Shown: one piece after another, positions 17,832 to 24,372 of the stretch
Numbering within the stretch: position 1 is the stretch's first letter
Layout of the letters: the number at the start of each line of letters is the position of its first letter
DNA from: an uncultured Acidobacteriia bacterium
Lineage (GTDB): Bacteria > Acidobacteriota > Terriglobia > Bryobacterales > Bryobacteraceae
Assembly (NCBI GenBank): GCA_903882645.1
Contig: CAIRXZ010000133.1
Location: 1 to 49,402 of the forward strand
Length of the DNA stretch: 49,402 bases
Direction: 5' to 3'
The notes under the pieces: model-generated
What the model was told of the DNA's origin: nothing
Seen by the model: only the letters and a program-made list of their open reading frames with translations
Database searches by the model: none
Position numbers and translations under genes: made by a program

Positions 17832-18212
17832 TCAGTTGCGCGACGCCCAGATGACCAGCCCCGCCGCACAAGCGAGGGCAAGGATACCGACGGCTTGCGG
17901 GCTCCACGCCGTGCCCGTTTCCGCGTAGGTCGCGAGAATGTCACAGTTCGCCTGCTGGTACGGCAACCGGCCAACCTGGTAGATCGCCCGCAGAGCGCGC
18001 ACCTGATGTTCCGCTGGCGTCATTCCGATTGAATCCACTGATCCGCCATACCCCGCGAGGAATTCGGGCAGAGACACAATTCTCGCCCCGGTCTCCGGCA
18101 TGGTATCGACGACGGCCTGGCAGCGGTGATCCGCACACGTTCCGCGATGGCGAATCCACAGAGCCTTGGGCCGGCTGACTGAAGCCCCGAGAAGCGAATT
18201 GTCGACGATCAT
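17832..18212 (-). CDS. 126-aa protein with C-terminal membrane helix
   Basis: I do not recognise this protein. It has a soluble N-terminal part with two cysteines (CADHRC) and a single hydrophobic segment at the very C-terminus (about residues 104-122, AVGILALACAAGLVIW). That suggests a tail-anchored inner-membrane protein. It lies between the DUF5677-like gene and leader B, transcribed away from the latter. Confidence 0.5.
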   Translation of the reverse strand: MIVDNSLLGASVSRPKALWIRHRGTCADHRCQAVVDTMPETGARIVSLPEFLAGYGGSVDSIGMTPAEHQVRALRAIYQVGRLPYQQANCDILATYAETGTAWSPQAVGILALACAAGLVIWASRN

Positions 18213-18316
18213 GCTTTCATATTACGCCCGTTGGCGTCCGGGTGGATGAAGCTCACCTGCCTCCGCTTTCGTGGCCGCCGTCAGTTTTCTCCGCTGTTTT
18301 AGCCGCCCGCGCGGCG

Positions 18317-18364
18317 TGTTCAACGGCACGGCCCGCTCCGAGAATCCGTGTTGGCCGTTCCCCT
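18317..18364 (+). promoter_or_regulatory. leader repeat B
   Basis: Second copy of the leader family: TTCAACGGC, GCCCGCTCC and GTGTTGGCCGTTCCCC. AACGGC pairs with GCCGTT. It lies about 80 nt before the ATG at 18440. Confidence 0.6.
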
Positions 18365-18439
18365 CCGGTGATCCCGCCGCTTTTCCGGCCGGCTGTTTCC
18401 CATCGCGTACTGACCTCAACCACGAAAGGAAACAGAACC

Positions 18440-18679
18440 ATGACTCGCACTGCATCCTACGACTCACTGCCCAATGCCCGGCGCGTCGCCACGGCGCGAT
18501 CCGCCCTTAACGCCGCGATGTGGGCGCGCGGCGACAATCCCGACATCTGCCCCGAGGCCGTTATCGACCTGCTCGTCGATCTCAGGCACTTGTCCGTTGC
18601 CCGGCACATCGACTTCACCGCCTGTAATGCCGCCGCCGAAACCCACTTCGAAACCGAAATCAGCGGAGGCCAGCGATGA
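18440..18679 (+). CDS. 79-aa plasmid-type hypothetical protein
   Basis: A good ribosome-binding site (GAAAGGAAAC) precedes ATG 18440. The product is a small soluble helical protein that I do not recognise. Its stop overlaps the DUF2958 start by 4 bp, so it is the first gene of a four-gene operon (18440-20041) led by leader B. Confidence 0.6.
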   Translation: MTRTASYDSLPNARRVATARSALNAAMWARGDNPDICPEAVIDLLVDLRHLSVARHIDFTACNAAAETHFETEISGGQR

Positions 18680-19041
18680 GCATGAAACTCCTGACCGCGG
18701 AAATCCGCGAACGCCTGCTCAGAAATGGCCGCCTGCAGCGCCAGTGCGCCGAACAGGGCGAAGCCGAACCGGACTTCGTGCCGGTCGTGAAACTCTTCAC
18801 ACCCGATGCCGGATGCACCTGGCTTCTCACGGAACTCGATCCCGAGGACCCCGATCTCGGCTTCGGCCTGTGCGATCTCGGCATGGGCTGCCCGGAGACC
18901 GGTTCCGTGCGCATCTCGGAGCTTGAGTCCGTGCGCGGTAGGCTGGGCCTGCCCGTCGAGCGGGACCGGCATTTCACGGCCACCAAGACGCTGTCCGCCT
19001 ACGCCGCTGAGGCGTGGACGCACGGCGCGATCAGAGCGTGA
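18676..19041 (+). CDS. DUF2958 family protein
   Basis: The 121-residue product matches DUF2958 along its length: KLLTAEIRERLLRNG at the start, VPVVKLFTPDAGCTWLLTEL, then GFGLCDLGMGCPETG and LESVRGRLGLPVERD. The family is common on conjugative plasmids next to ArdC and ParB-like genes, and its function is unknown. An alternative ATG at 18682 would remove two residues. Confidence 0.85.
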   Translation: MSMKLLTAEIRERLLRNGRLQRQCAEQGEAEPDFVPVVKLFTPDAGCTWLLTELDPEDPDLGFGLCDLGMGCPETGSVRISELESVRGRLGLPVERDRHFTATKTLSAYAAEAWTHGAIRA

Positions 19042-19049
19042 GGCGTGCG

Positions 19050-19292
19050 ATGACCAACATCACCGCCGCGCATCGCGCCGCCTTCGAGGCGCTCACCTCT
19101 GGCCGCTTCGATAATTTCGCGCTGTTCTCCTGCTTCGTGGGCGGCGAACCCGCCGCCGCCATCGTGGCCGTCAACCGTGACGGCGACGATTACACCATCA
19201 GCCCGCTGTTCGTGGCGCTGACGCCCGGCATGATCCTCACCGATCATGACGGCTGTCCTTGCGAGCCGCTGCAACAGGGGCGCTCGCCATGA
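19050..19292 (+). CDS. 80-aa plasmid-type hypothetical protein (DUF6117-like)
   Basis: ATG 19050 lies nine bases after the DUF2958 stop. The protein has the pattern of small plasmid proteins of the DUF6117 kind: a helix, a short domain reading AAAIVAVNRDGDDYTISPLF, and a tail. Function is unknown. Its stop overlaps the next start. Confidence 0.55.
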   Translation: MTNITAAHRAAFEALTSGRFDNFALFSCFVGGEPAAAIVAVNRDGDDYTISPLFVALTPGMILTDHDGCPCEPLQQGRSP

Positions 19293-20041
19293 CGCACCCC
19301 CTCACCCCGCAAGACTGCGTTTCCGCGTTTATCAAACGCATCGTGGCGCTTGACCGCGAGAAATCCCCTTACGACAAATTCCGCGACTTCTGCGAGATGG
19401 CTTTCTGCGCCTGTGCCAAGCTCACGGCCCCGACGCACGAGCGCGCGCAGGAGCTGGAGGATCGCTACATGCAGATCGTTGGCACCTACCGCGACAAGGA
19501 CACCGTCCGGACCTATCCCGAGCTGCTGGCCCTGGCAGGAAGCGCGATCCGGCAGGGCTGCGATTTCCTCGGCAGCGCCGCCACGCAGATGGAAGTCCTC
19601 AACGCGCAGGTCGGACAGTTCTTCACCCCGTACGACGTGGCGCGGATGCTGGCGATGATGAGCCTTCAGGACGCGGGGGCGATTATCGGGCAGAACGGCT
19701 TCCTCACGCTTCAGGAGCCCGCATCCGGCGCGGGCGGCATGGTGCTGGCGGCAGCCGATACGCTGGCGCAACAGGGTTTCGACCCCGGCCTGCATATGCT
19801 CGTCAATGCCATCGATCTCAGTCCCCTGTGCTTTCACATGACATTCCTGCAGCTCTCACTCCGCGGCATCCCGGCCCTCGTGGAACACGGCAACACGCTC
19901 AGCGGTGAACGGTTCGCCCGTGCTTGGACGCCTGCCACAACCGCCTTCTATCTCCATCACGGCCGCCTGTTTCCCGAAGCGACCCGCGACAGCCCTGCTG
20001 AAGCGCCAGTCATGCAAGGCGAGCAGATGGTCCTCCTGTAG
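19289..20041 (+). CDS. N6-adenine methyltransferase-like protein without motif IV
   Basis: The 250-residue product has the N6-DNA-methylase SAM-binding region: GQFFTPYDVARM at 109-120, motif I EPASGAGG at 143-150, and NAIDLSP near 177. At the place where (N/D)PP(Y/F) should follow, the protein reads GNTLSGERFARAWTPATT, with no catalytic motif. It may bind SAM but should not methylate adenine. This may reflect a decayed enzyme, or a plasmid family in which the fold has another job. It is the last gene of the leader-B operon. Confidence 0.72.
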   Translation: MTHPLTPQDCVSAFIKRIVALDREKSPYDKFRDFCEMAFCACAKLTAPTHERAQELEDRYMQIVGTYRDKDTVRTYPELLALAGSAIRQGCDFLGSAATQMEVLNAQVGQFFTPYDVARMLAMMSLQDAGAIIGQNGFLTLQEPASGAGGMVLAAADTLAQQGFDPGLHMLVNAIDLSPLCFHMTFLQLSLRGIPALVEHGNTLSGERFARAWTPATTAFYLHHGRLFPEATRDSPAEAPVMQGEQMVLL

Positions 20042-20222
20042 ATCATCCCGGCAACCGAGCCCGCTCACCGCTCCAAAGCGGGACGGACGTGCAGCCCCGC
20101 ACACCGCGAGATTGCCGGTCTAGCGCGGCCATATCCTGTCGTCTTCCGCAACCCTTGTCCGTTCCGATTTCCTGTTCGGTTTTCTCATAACCTTGCCGCG
20201 ATCATGGGCCGGTCGCCGTGCC

Positions 20223-20283
20223 CCGTCAACGGCGCTGCCCGCTCCCTTCGTCCCTGCGGTCCTCCCGTGTTGGCCGTTCCCCT
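20223..20283 (+). promoter_or_regulatory. leader repeat C, upstream of ardC
   Basis: Third copy of the leader family: CGTCAACGGC, TGCCCGCTCC and GTGTTGGCCGTTCCCC. A longer loop separates the pairing AACGGC and GCCGTT arms. It lies about 85 nt before ardC. The rest of 20042-20365 shows no gene. Confidence 0.6.
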
Positions 20284-20365
20284 GCGGTGACAGGTCCCTT
20301 AATCCCGCCCGGCCTTTCAATGCCCGCGTCATGAGAAACCCCGACGCAAGAGAAAGGAACAGACA

Positions 20366-21271
20366 ATGCAGAATACAGAACGGCAGGATATCTACAGCCG
20401 CATCACCGGAAAAATCGTCGCTTCCTTAGAGGCGGGCGTCCGCCCCTGGATCAAACCGTGGAGCGGAGAGAATGCCGCCGGCAGGATCACGCGCCCCTTA
20501 CGCCACAACGGCATACCCTATTCCGGTATCAACATCCTTTTGCTGTGGGCTTCTTCGGTCGAACAGGGCTTCGACTCACCAAGCTGGATGACCTTCAGGC
20601 AAGCGCTTGAGCTCAACGCCCACGTCCGCAAGGGCGAGAAGGGTTCACTGGTCGTGTATGCCAACTCGATCACGAAGACCGAGCAGAACGACGCCGGGGA
20701 GGACGTCGAGCGCGATATCCATTTTCTGAAAGGCTACACAGTTTTCAACTGTGATCAAATCGAAGGCCTGCCCGAGCAGTACTACGTGAAGCCGGAGCCG
20801 AAGTTCACCGCCGTCGAACGCATCGAACACGCCGAGGCGTTTTTCGCGGCCACCAAAGCTGATATTCGCTACCGGGGCGGACGGGCCTACTACGCCCAGG
20901 AACCCGACTACATCCAGATGCCGCCGATCGAGAGCTTCCGCGACGCCGAATCGTTTTACGCCACGCTTGGCCACGAATGTGTTCACTGGGTAAAGCATCC
21001 GTCCCGCCTTGACCGTGATTTCGGACGCAAGAGCTGGGGCGACGAAGGCTATGCCCGCGAGGAACTCGTCGCCGAGTTGGGCGCCGCTTTCCTGTGCGCC
21101 GATCTCGAACTCACCCCGGAGGTCCGCGACGACCACGCCTCCTACCTCGCCTCGTGGCTGGAAGTTTTGAAGAACGAGAGCCGCGCGATCTTCACCGCCG
21201 CCGCCCATGCCCAACGCGCCGTCGATTTCCTACACAAGCTCCAGCCGGAGCGCATAGAGGCCGCCGCTTAG
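20366..21271 (+). CDS. ardC: ArdC-like antirestriction protein
   Basis: The 301-residue protein has the ArdC N-terminal ssDNA-binding domain (IYSRITGKIVASLEAG at 9-24, PYSGINILLLW, then the KGEKGSLVVYA segment). A zincin-like metallopeptidase domain follows with GHECVHW (H203, E204, H207) and a downstream EELVAELGAAF supplying the third ligand. ArdC proteins enter recipients with the transferred strand and protect incoming DNA from restriction. The ribosome-binding site (GAAAGGAAC) and leader C precede it. All zinc ligands are intact. Confidence 0.92.
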   Translation: MQNTERQDIYSRITGKIVASLEAGVRPWIKPWSGENAAGRITRPLRHNGIPYSGINILLLWASSVEQGFDSPSWMTFRQALELNAHVRKGEKGSLVVYANSITKTEQNDAGEDVERDIHFLKGYTVFNCDQIEGLPEQYYVKPEPKFTAVERIEHAEAFFAATKADIRYRGGRAYYAQEPDYIQMPPIESFRDAESFYATLGHECVHWVKHPSRLDRDFGRKSWGDEGYAREELVAELGAAFLCADLELTPEVRDDHASYLASWLEVLKNESRAIFTAAAHAQRAVDFLHKLQPERIEAAA

Positions 21272-21331
21272 GCGGCCTTCGTGTTCGAACTTCTTCACAT
21301 CGGCCTTTTGCGATACTAGGAAATCCGCCAC

Positions 21332-21742
21332 CTAAGCCGTCTCTGAAGCAGACGCAGGCTTCTTCTTCCCGTTCCCCCCGCGCCGTTTCCACTGCTTCAG
21401 AATCCTGACCGTTTCCGTATGGCCGTTGTATTCCGCCATCGACAGCGGCAGACCATCGTACATATGGATATTTGCACCCTTGCGAAGCAGCTCCTTAACC
21501 AGTTCGACTAGGCCGTTCGCCGCGGCCTCCAGCAGCGCGATATCCTTATTGGCCCCGGCGTCGATCAAAGCGCGCATCGTATCGGTGTGGCGTCCTCCCG
21601 CCGCAAACCACAGCGGCGCGTCCGTCCCTGCGTGGACATCGGCTCCGGCGTCCAGCAACGCCCTGACGCTTTCGGTATCGCCATCGCTTGCCGCCATGCG
21701 CAGCGCTCTGTCCATTTTTGCCGCGATGCTGTTTTCTCTCAT
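21332..21742 (-). CDS. ankyrin-repeat protein
   Basis: ATG 21742 follows AAGGGG at good distance and gives 136 residues; a GTG at 21757 is possible. Three to four ankyrin units are visible: ESVRALLDAGADVHAG, DTMRALIDAGANKDIAL, LVELVKELLRKGANIHM and a last half-unit. The lysine-rich tail has no repeat. It is a protein-interaction module with no visible enzyme domain, and is probably transcribed from its own promoter against the neighbours. Confidence 0.8.
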   Translation of the reverse strand: MRENSIAAKMDRALRMAASDGDTESVRALLDAGADVHAGTDAPLWFAAGGRHTDTMRALIDAGANKDIALLEAAANGLVELVKELLRKGANIHMYDGLPLSMAEYNGHTETVRILKQWKRRGGNGKKKPASASETA

Positions 21743-21896
21743 GCCGTGCCCCTTCACCTGGTTTCCTCAAGCATTCTAAAGCGGCTTTTCTAAACATCCG
21801 GTTAAGGCGGATCATACCGGGGTATGCTGCGTGTCTTTCCATTTCGCCCTCTGCCGTTGCCCTCAATCAGCATGGACCCTGACCGCGCGCGCCTGT

Positions 21897-21940
21897 CCGT
21901 CAACGGCCTGCCCGCACCAGTGACCGTGTTGGCCGTCCCC
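21897..21940 (+). promoter_or_regulatory. leader repeat D
   Basis: Fourth copy of the leader family: CCGTCAACGGCC, TGCCCGCACC and GTGTTGGCCGTCCCC. ACGGCC pairs with GGCCGT. It lies about 90 nt before ATG 22030. Confidence 0.6.
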
Positions 21941-22029
21941 GGATACCTCCGGGTTGACAGACAGGCTTATGCGCCCGGTCGAACGGCTCGCATGTTGAGG
22001 ACAACCACGAAGCAAGGGAGATACAGAAA

Positions 22030-22335
22030 ATGACACCGCAGAATTTCACAGTCGAAGATGCCGGCCGCCTTCTCGGACTTGCCGATCAATTCCTTGAGGA
22101 CTGGGAATCCGACGAAGGCAAGAACGATCCGGAATGTCAGGAGCGCCGGTCCGAATGGGATGCAATACGCCCCGTACTCGCCAACGCACCGCGCTTGCTG
22201 GCGATCTTGCAGGATGCCTTGCTCCAGTCCGGTTACGGAATCACAGCCCCTATCCCCGAACAGGATCGGTACATGGTCCCGGCGTGGATCTACAGCGCGC
22301 GCGCGGTTATCGCCACAATACGGGGACAGCAATGA
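22030..22335 (+). CDS. 101-aa plasmid-type hypothetical protein
   Basis: CAAGGGAGA precedes ATG 22030. The product is a soluble, acidic helical protein that I do not recognise. It overlaps the next gene by 4 bp and is led by leader D. Confidence 0.6.
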   Translation: MTPQNFTVEDAGRLLGLADQFLEDWESDEGKNDPECQERRSEWDAIRPVLANAPRLLAILQDALLQSGYGITAPIPEQDRYMVPAWIYSARAVIATIRGQQ

Positions 22336-22523
22336 CCGGAGAGCCGACACCGTTCATGGACTACTGGGATGCTGTTGACGAAGCCATGTTGAAGCTCCTT
22401 GCCCTCGACACCACCGATGCCGCCATAGAGCCGGACCTTATCGCCGCTGCCCAGGAAGAAGGCTGGACGCCGGAAGAGTTTGCGCTTTGGTACGCGAAAA
22501 TGTCCGGGGGTTCTGTGGCATGA
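22332..22523 (+). CDS. 63-aa plasmid-type hypothetical protein
   Basis: ATG 22332 overlaps the preceding stop. The small acidic product (YWDAVDEAMLKLL at the start, GWTPEEFALWYA near the end) is unrecognised. Coupling with the upstream gene makes it likely to be real. Confidence 0.55.
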   Translation: MTGEPTPFMDYWDAVDEAMLKLLALDTTDAAIEPDLIAAAQEEGWTPEEFALWYAKMSGGSVA

Positions 22524-22656
22524 GGGTCGCCTCAATTTGATGAGGCCCGCCCTTTGGTTGCATTGGCTCTACAGATCAATTGATGGTTGTAAAGGCGCTT
22601 GCTGTGCGGCAAATCTTCTGGCAGACTCTTCCATGGCCAAACAGATTCTGATGGCC

Positions 22657-22941
22657 TCACCACGTGCGTAATGACTGAAGGAATTCCGATGACCTGAAAA
22701 TAGAAAACCCGCCGAGGCGGGCTTCCTGAAAGGCAATATTAGGGCTCTTAGCACCCCCAATATTGCAGGATTCGCCACCTGATGCAAGAGCATTCTTGCA
22801 GCGTTTTCGTGTTGCCTCAATCGGCGCGGTTCTCTCCCTGCCACAAACCAGAAGACTGCTTTTGTCCACACTGATCGCATACAAATTTAAAACCCCACAG
22901 GCGCAAGCGTTCCTGCCCTGTTCGCCTGACCAAATCCGCAA
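22657..22941 (-). pseudogene. degenerate minus-strand ORF of the upstream hairpin unit
   Basis: This frame reads NIGGAKSPNIAFQEARLGGFSIF across the hairpin and terminator of unit 1. It aligns with GTAKIPAHSELQFLEG and GGFSFC of the second unit (22990-23247). After that point the similarity continues in another frame (VIGIPS against VIGFPS), which indicates a frameshift. The way a short ORF runs through a structured RNA recalls phage icd/C4 and ash/CI loci. This is only a resemblance in layout. Confidence 0.3.
22695..22768 (-). ncRNA. candidate small RNA unit 1: hairpin plus intrinsic terminator
   Basis: Read on the minus strand, GCAATATT with three G's pairs with its complement across a 9-nt loop (22733-22766). 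After 12 nt comes CCCGCC/GGCGGG (22708-22721), followed by a T-rich run, which makes a strong terminator. A second unit with the same order lies at 23072-23162. No expression evidence exists here. Confidence 0.45.
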
Positions 22942-22989
22942 ACGTCATCGGCGGGACGCCGCGGCGTGCTTGCTGCTTGCCGATTCTTG

Positions 22990-23247
22990 CTACACACTTT
23001 TCCAATGGCCAATCCGATTCCGGATGCTGGCCATTGTGTGTTCACAACTGTTCGAAGGAAATCCTATGACGTAACAAAAAGAAAACCCGCCGGGGGGCGG
23101 GCCTTCTAAAAACTGAAGCTCTGAGTGAGCGGGTATCTTTGCAGTTCCCACTCTCTCAGAAACCGGAAACGGACGCAAGAGTTTTTTGCGGTGAAGTTTT
23201 GCGGCCTGAATTTGGCGGGTTTTCTCATAACCAAGGAGAAGACCCAT
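22990..23247 (-). CDS. 85-aa minus-strand ORF of the downstream hairpin unit
   Basis: ATG 23247 opens a frame that runs through hairpin unit 2 and ends HTMASIRNRIGHWKSV. Parts of it match unit 1 at protein level in two frames, so it was once coding in both. The start overlaps the divergent HTH gene start. Function is unknown. A phage Icd/Ash-like role is speculative. Confidence 0.35.
   Translation of the reverse strand: MGLLLGYEKTRQIQAAKLHRKKLLRPFPVSERVGTAKIPAHSELQFLEGPPPGGFSFCYVIGFPSNSCEHTMASIRNRIGHWKSV
23072..23162 (-). ncRNA. candidate small RNA unit 2: hairpin plus intrinsic terminator
   Basis: CTGAGTGAGCGGG (23121-23133) pairs at 11 of 13 positions with CCCACTCTCTCAG (23147-23159) across a 13-nt loop. 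On the minus strand it is followed by CCCGCC/GGCGGG (23086-23101) and a long T-rich run. Both units carry a TCTT-x-GCA-like element in the apical loop (plus-strand orientation), although the stems differ in sequence, so structure has been kept by compensatory change. Confidence 0.45.
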
Positions 23248-23932
23248 GCACCGACCAATTGAAGCTGAAGTCGCGCAGGAAATGCTCGCCCGCCTTAAGG
23301 CGCGCATGGCCCGCGACGGCATTCGTATCGAACAAATCCCCTCCCCCACTTCGCTCCCGCCAACGACCAGAAACGAAAACCGGCGGCAGCGCTCACTGCG
23401 ATCCTGTCATCTGCCCGCCGAAGCCAAACCTCGCCGCGCACAACCGCGCGACAGCGGCGCTTACGTGCCGGAGATGGCCGCGCGGATCGAGGACGATCCC
23501 AACCTGACGGACGGCGCGCGGCGCTGCGCACGTAAAATCATGGAATACGTCTACCGGAAAAATCGCGAAAGCCGGGAAGCCGAAATCACCGTATCTTATC
23601 TGGTAAAGGCGCTCGGCCGTTGCAGCCGCAGCGTGCAGCGCTATCTGCGCCAGTTAGAGGCGGGAGGCTATATCAGCGTTGCCGTCATCCATGCCCGCAC
23701 GCGGATGTGTGCCGGGCTGCTGGTTGAAGTGCTGGCTCCGTTGTTTCCAAGGCATCACCGGCAAAAATGGCCGGGCAAGCTAATGGATTCGGATACGACA
23801 CGAGAGTCACAGAATAATAGACCCAGATATAAATACAGCCGTGAATCATGGGCGCTTCGCTGCATGGACGGCGTGTTCCGCTCACTTATGAAAACGCGGC
23901 CGACCCTTCCGGTGCTTTCGATCACCGTTTGA
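23246..23932 (+). CDS. helix-turn-helix plasmid protein, replication- or regulation-type
   Basis: AAGGAG precedes ATG 23246. The 228-residue product has a basic disordered N-terminal third. A winged helix-turn-helix follows around residues 90-145, reading LTDGARRCARKIMEYVYR, ITVSYLVKALGRCSRSVQRY and LRQLEAGGYI. This is the DNA-binding domain type of plasmid replication-initiation helpers and helix-turn-helix regulators. The C-terminal tail is unrecognised. Its position next to the putative oriT could mean a role in replication or transfer control. Confidence 0.7.
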   Translation: MHRPIEAEVAQEMLARLKARMARDGIRIEQIPSPTSLPPTTRNENRRQRSLRSCHLPAEAKPRRAQPRDSGAYVPEMAARIEDDPNLTDGARRCARKIMEYVYRKNRESREAEITVSYLVKALGRCSRSVQRYLRQLEAGGYISVAVIHARTRMCAGLLVEVLAPLFPRHHRQKWPGKLMDSDTTRESQNNRPRYKYSRESWALRCMDGVFRSLMKTRPTLPVLSITV

Positions 23933-23953
23933 GCCTGTGTCTTCTAAAAAGTT

Positions 23954-24017
23954 GCTTGGCGGGAGAGTGCCTGTGGCAGGCGCCGGAAAACTCCGTTTGC
24001 ATCCCGGCTTGTGGCAT
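23954..24017. repeat. direct repeat, left copy (oriT-proximal)
   Basis: A ~64-bp segment starting GCTTGGCGGG and ending GCTTGTGGCAT is repeated imperfectly at 24249-24311. The same blocks (GCTTGGCGGG, CAGGC, GCATCC, CTTGTGGCAT) keep order and spacing. The copies flank the hairpins of the putative oriT. Confidence 0.6.
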
Positions 24018-24059
24018 GCATTTTAAGTGGGGCGCCCTCGCCGTTCCGGCGGCCGGGCT

Positions 24060-24372
24060 CTAGTCGAACCGCCGTCAAGAAGTGACGGCGTAACTCCCCG
24101 AGCCCCCTTCTGGGTCTCGGCCATGCGGTGACGATCCCTGGCGCGTTCACCAGATCATTCGTGGCATTTAACTATCCCGCTCTCTGACGGTTCACCGTGG
24201 CAGGTCGTACCTGCGAAACTCACACCGCTCCTGCTGTCCTACCCTTTTGCTTGGCGGGTGGAGCCTTTAGCAGGCACCCGAGAACTACCCCTGCATCCTC
24301 GCTTGTGGCATCATCATCTGTACAACCGAAGGTTTTAACCGGGTTTTAACGGGTAATGGCTCAGCATCAAGT
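24060..24372. other. putative origin of transfer (oriT)
   Basis: This gene-free stretch directly upstream of the relaxase gene is packed with inverted repeats. CGCCGTCA/TGACGGCG (24070-24090) is perfect, with a 5-nt loop. CCGAGCCC pairs with GGG-T-CTCGG (24098-24120). GCAGGT/ACCTGC (24200-24214) is perfect, with a 3-nt loop. Tandem GGTTTTAAC repeats lie at 24331-24339 and 24342-24350, close to the relaxase start. Relaxase genes are usually next to their nic site, so oriT is the natural reading; the nic position cannot be assigned by eye. Confidence 0.55.
24249..24311. repeat. direct repeat, right copy (oriT-proximal)
   Basis: Partner of 23954-24017. On the minus strand both copies can be read in one open frame with related residues (DANGVFRRL against DAGVVLGCL), so they may derive from a duplicated short coding or RNA unit. 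Confidence 0.55.

Noticed and set aside
22675-23075. Two Met-Thr-stop mini-ORFs on the plus strand (ATGACCTGA near 22688 and ATGACGTAA near 23066), each with GAAGGAA upstream and a hairpin after.
   Set aside because: The same bases are explained by conserved minus-strand coding text (VIG-x-PS), and the hairpins have their T-runs on the minus strand.
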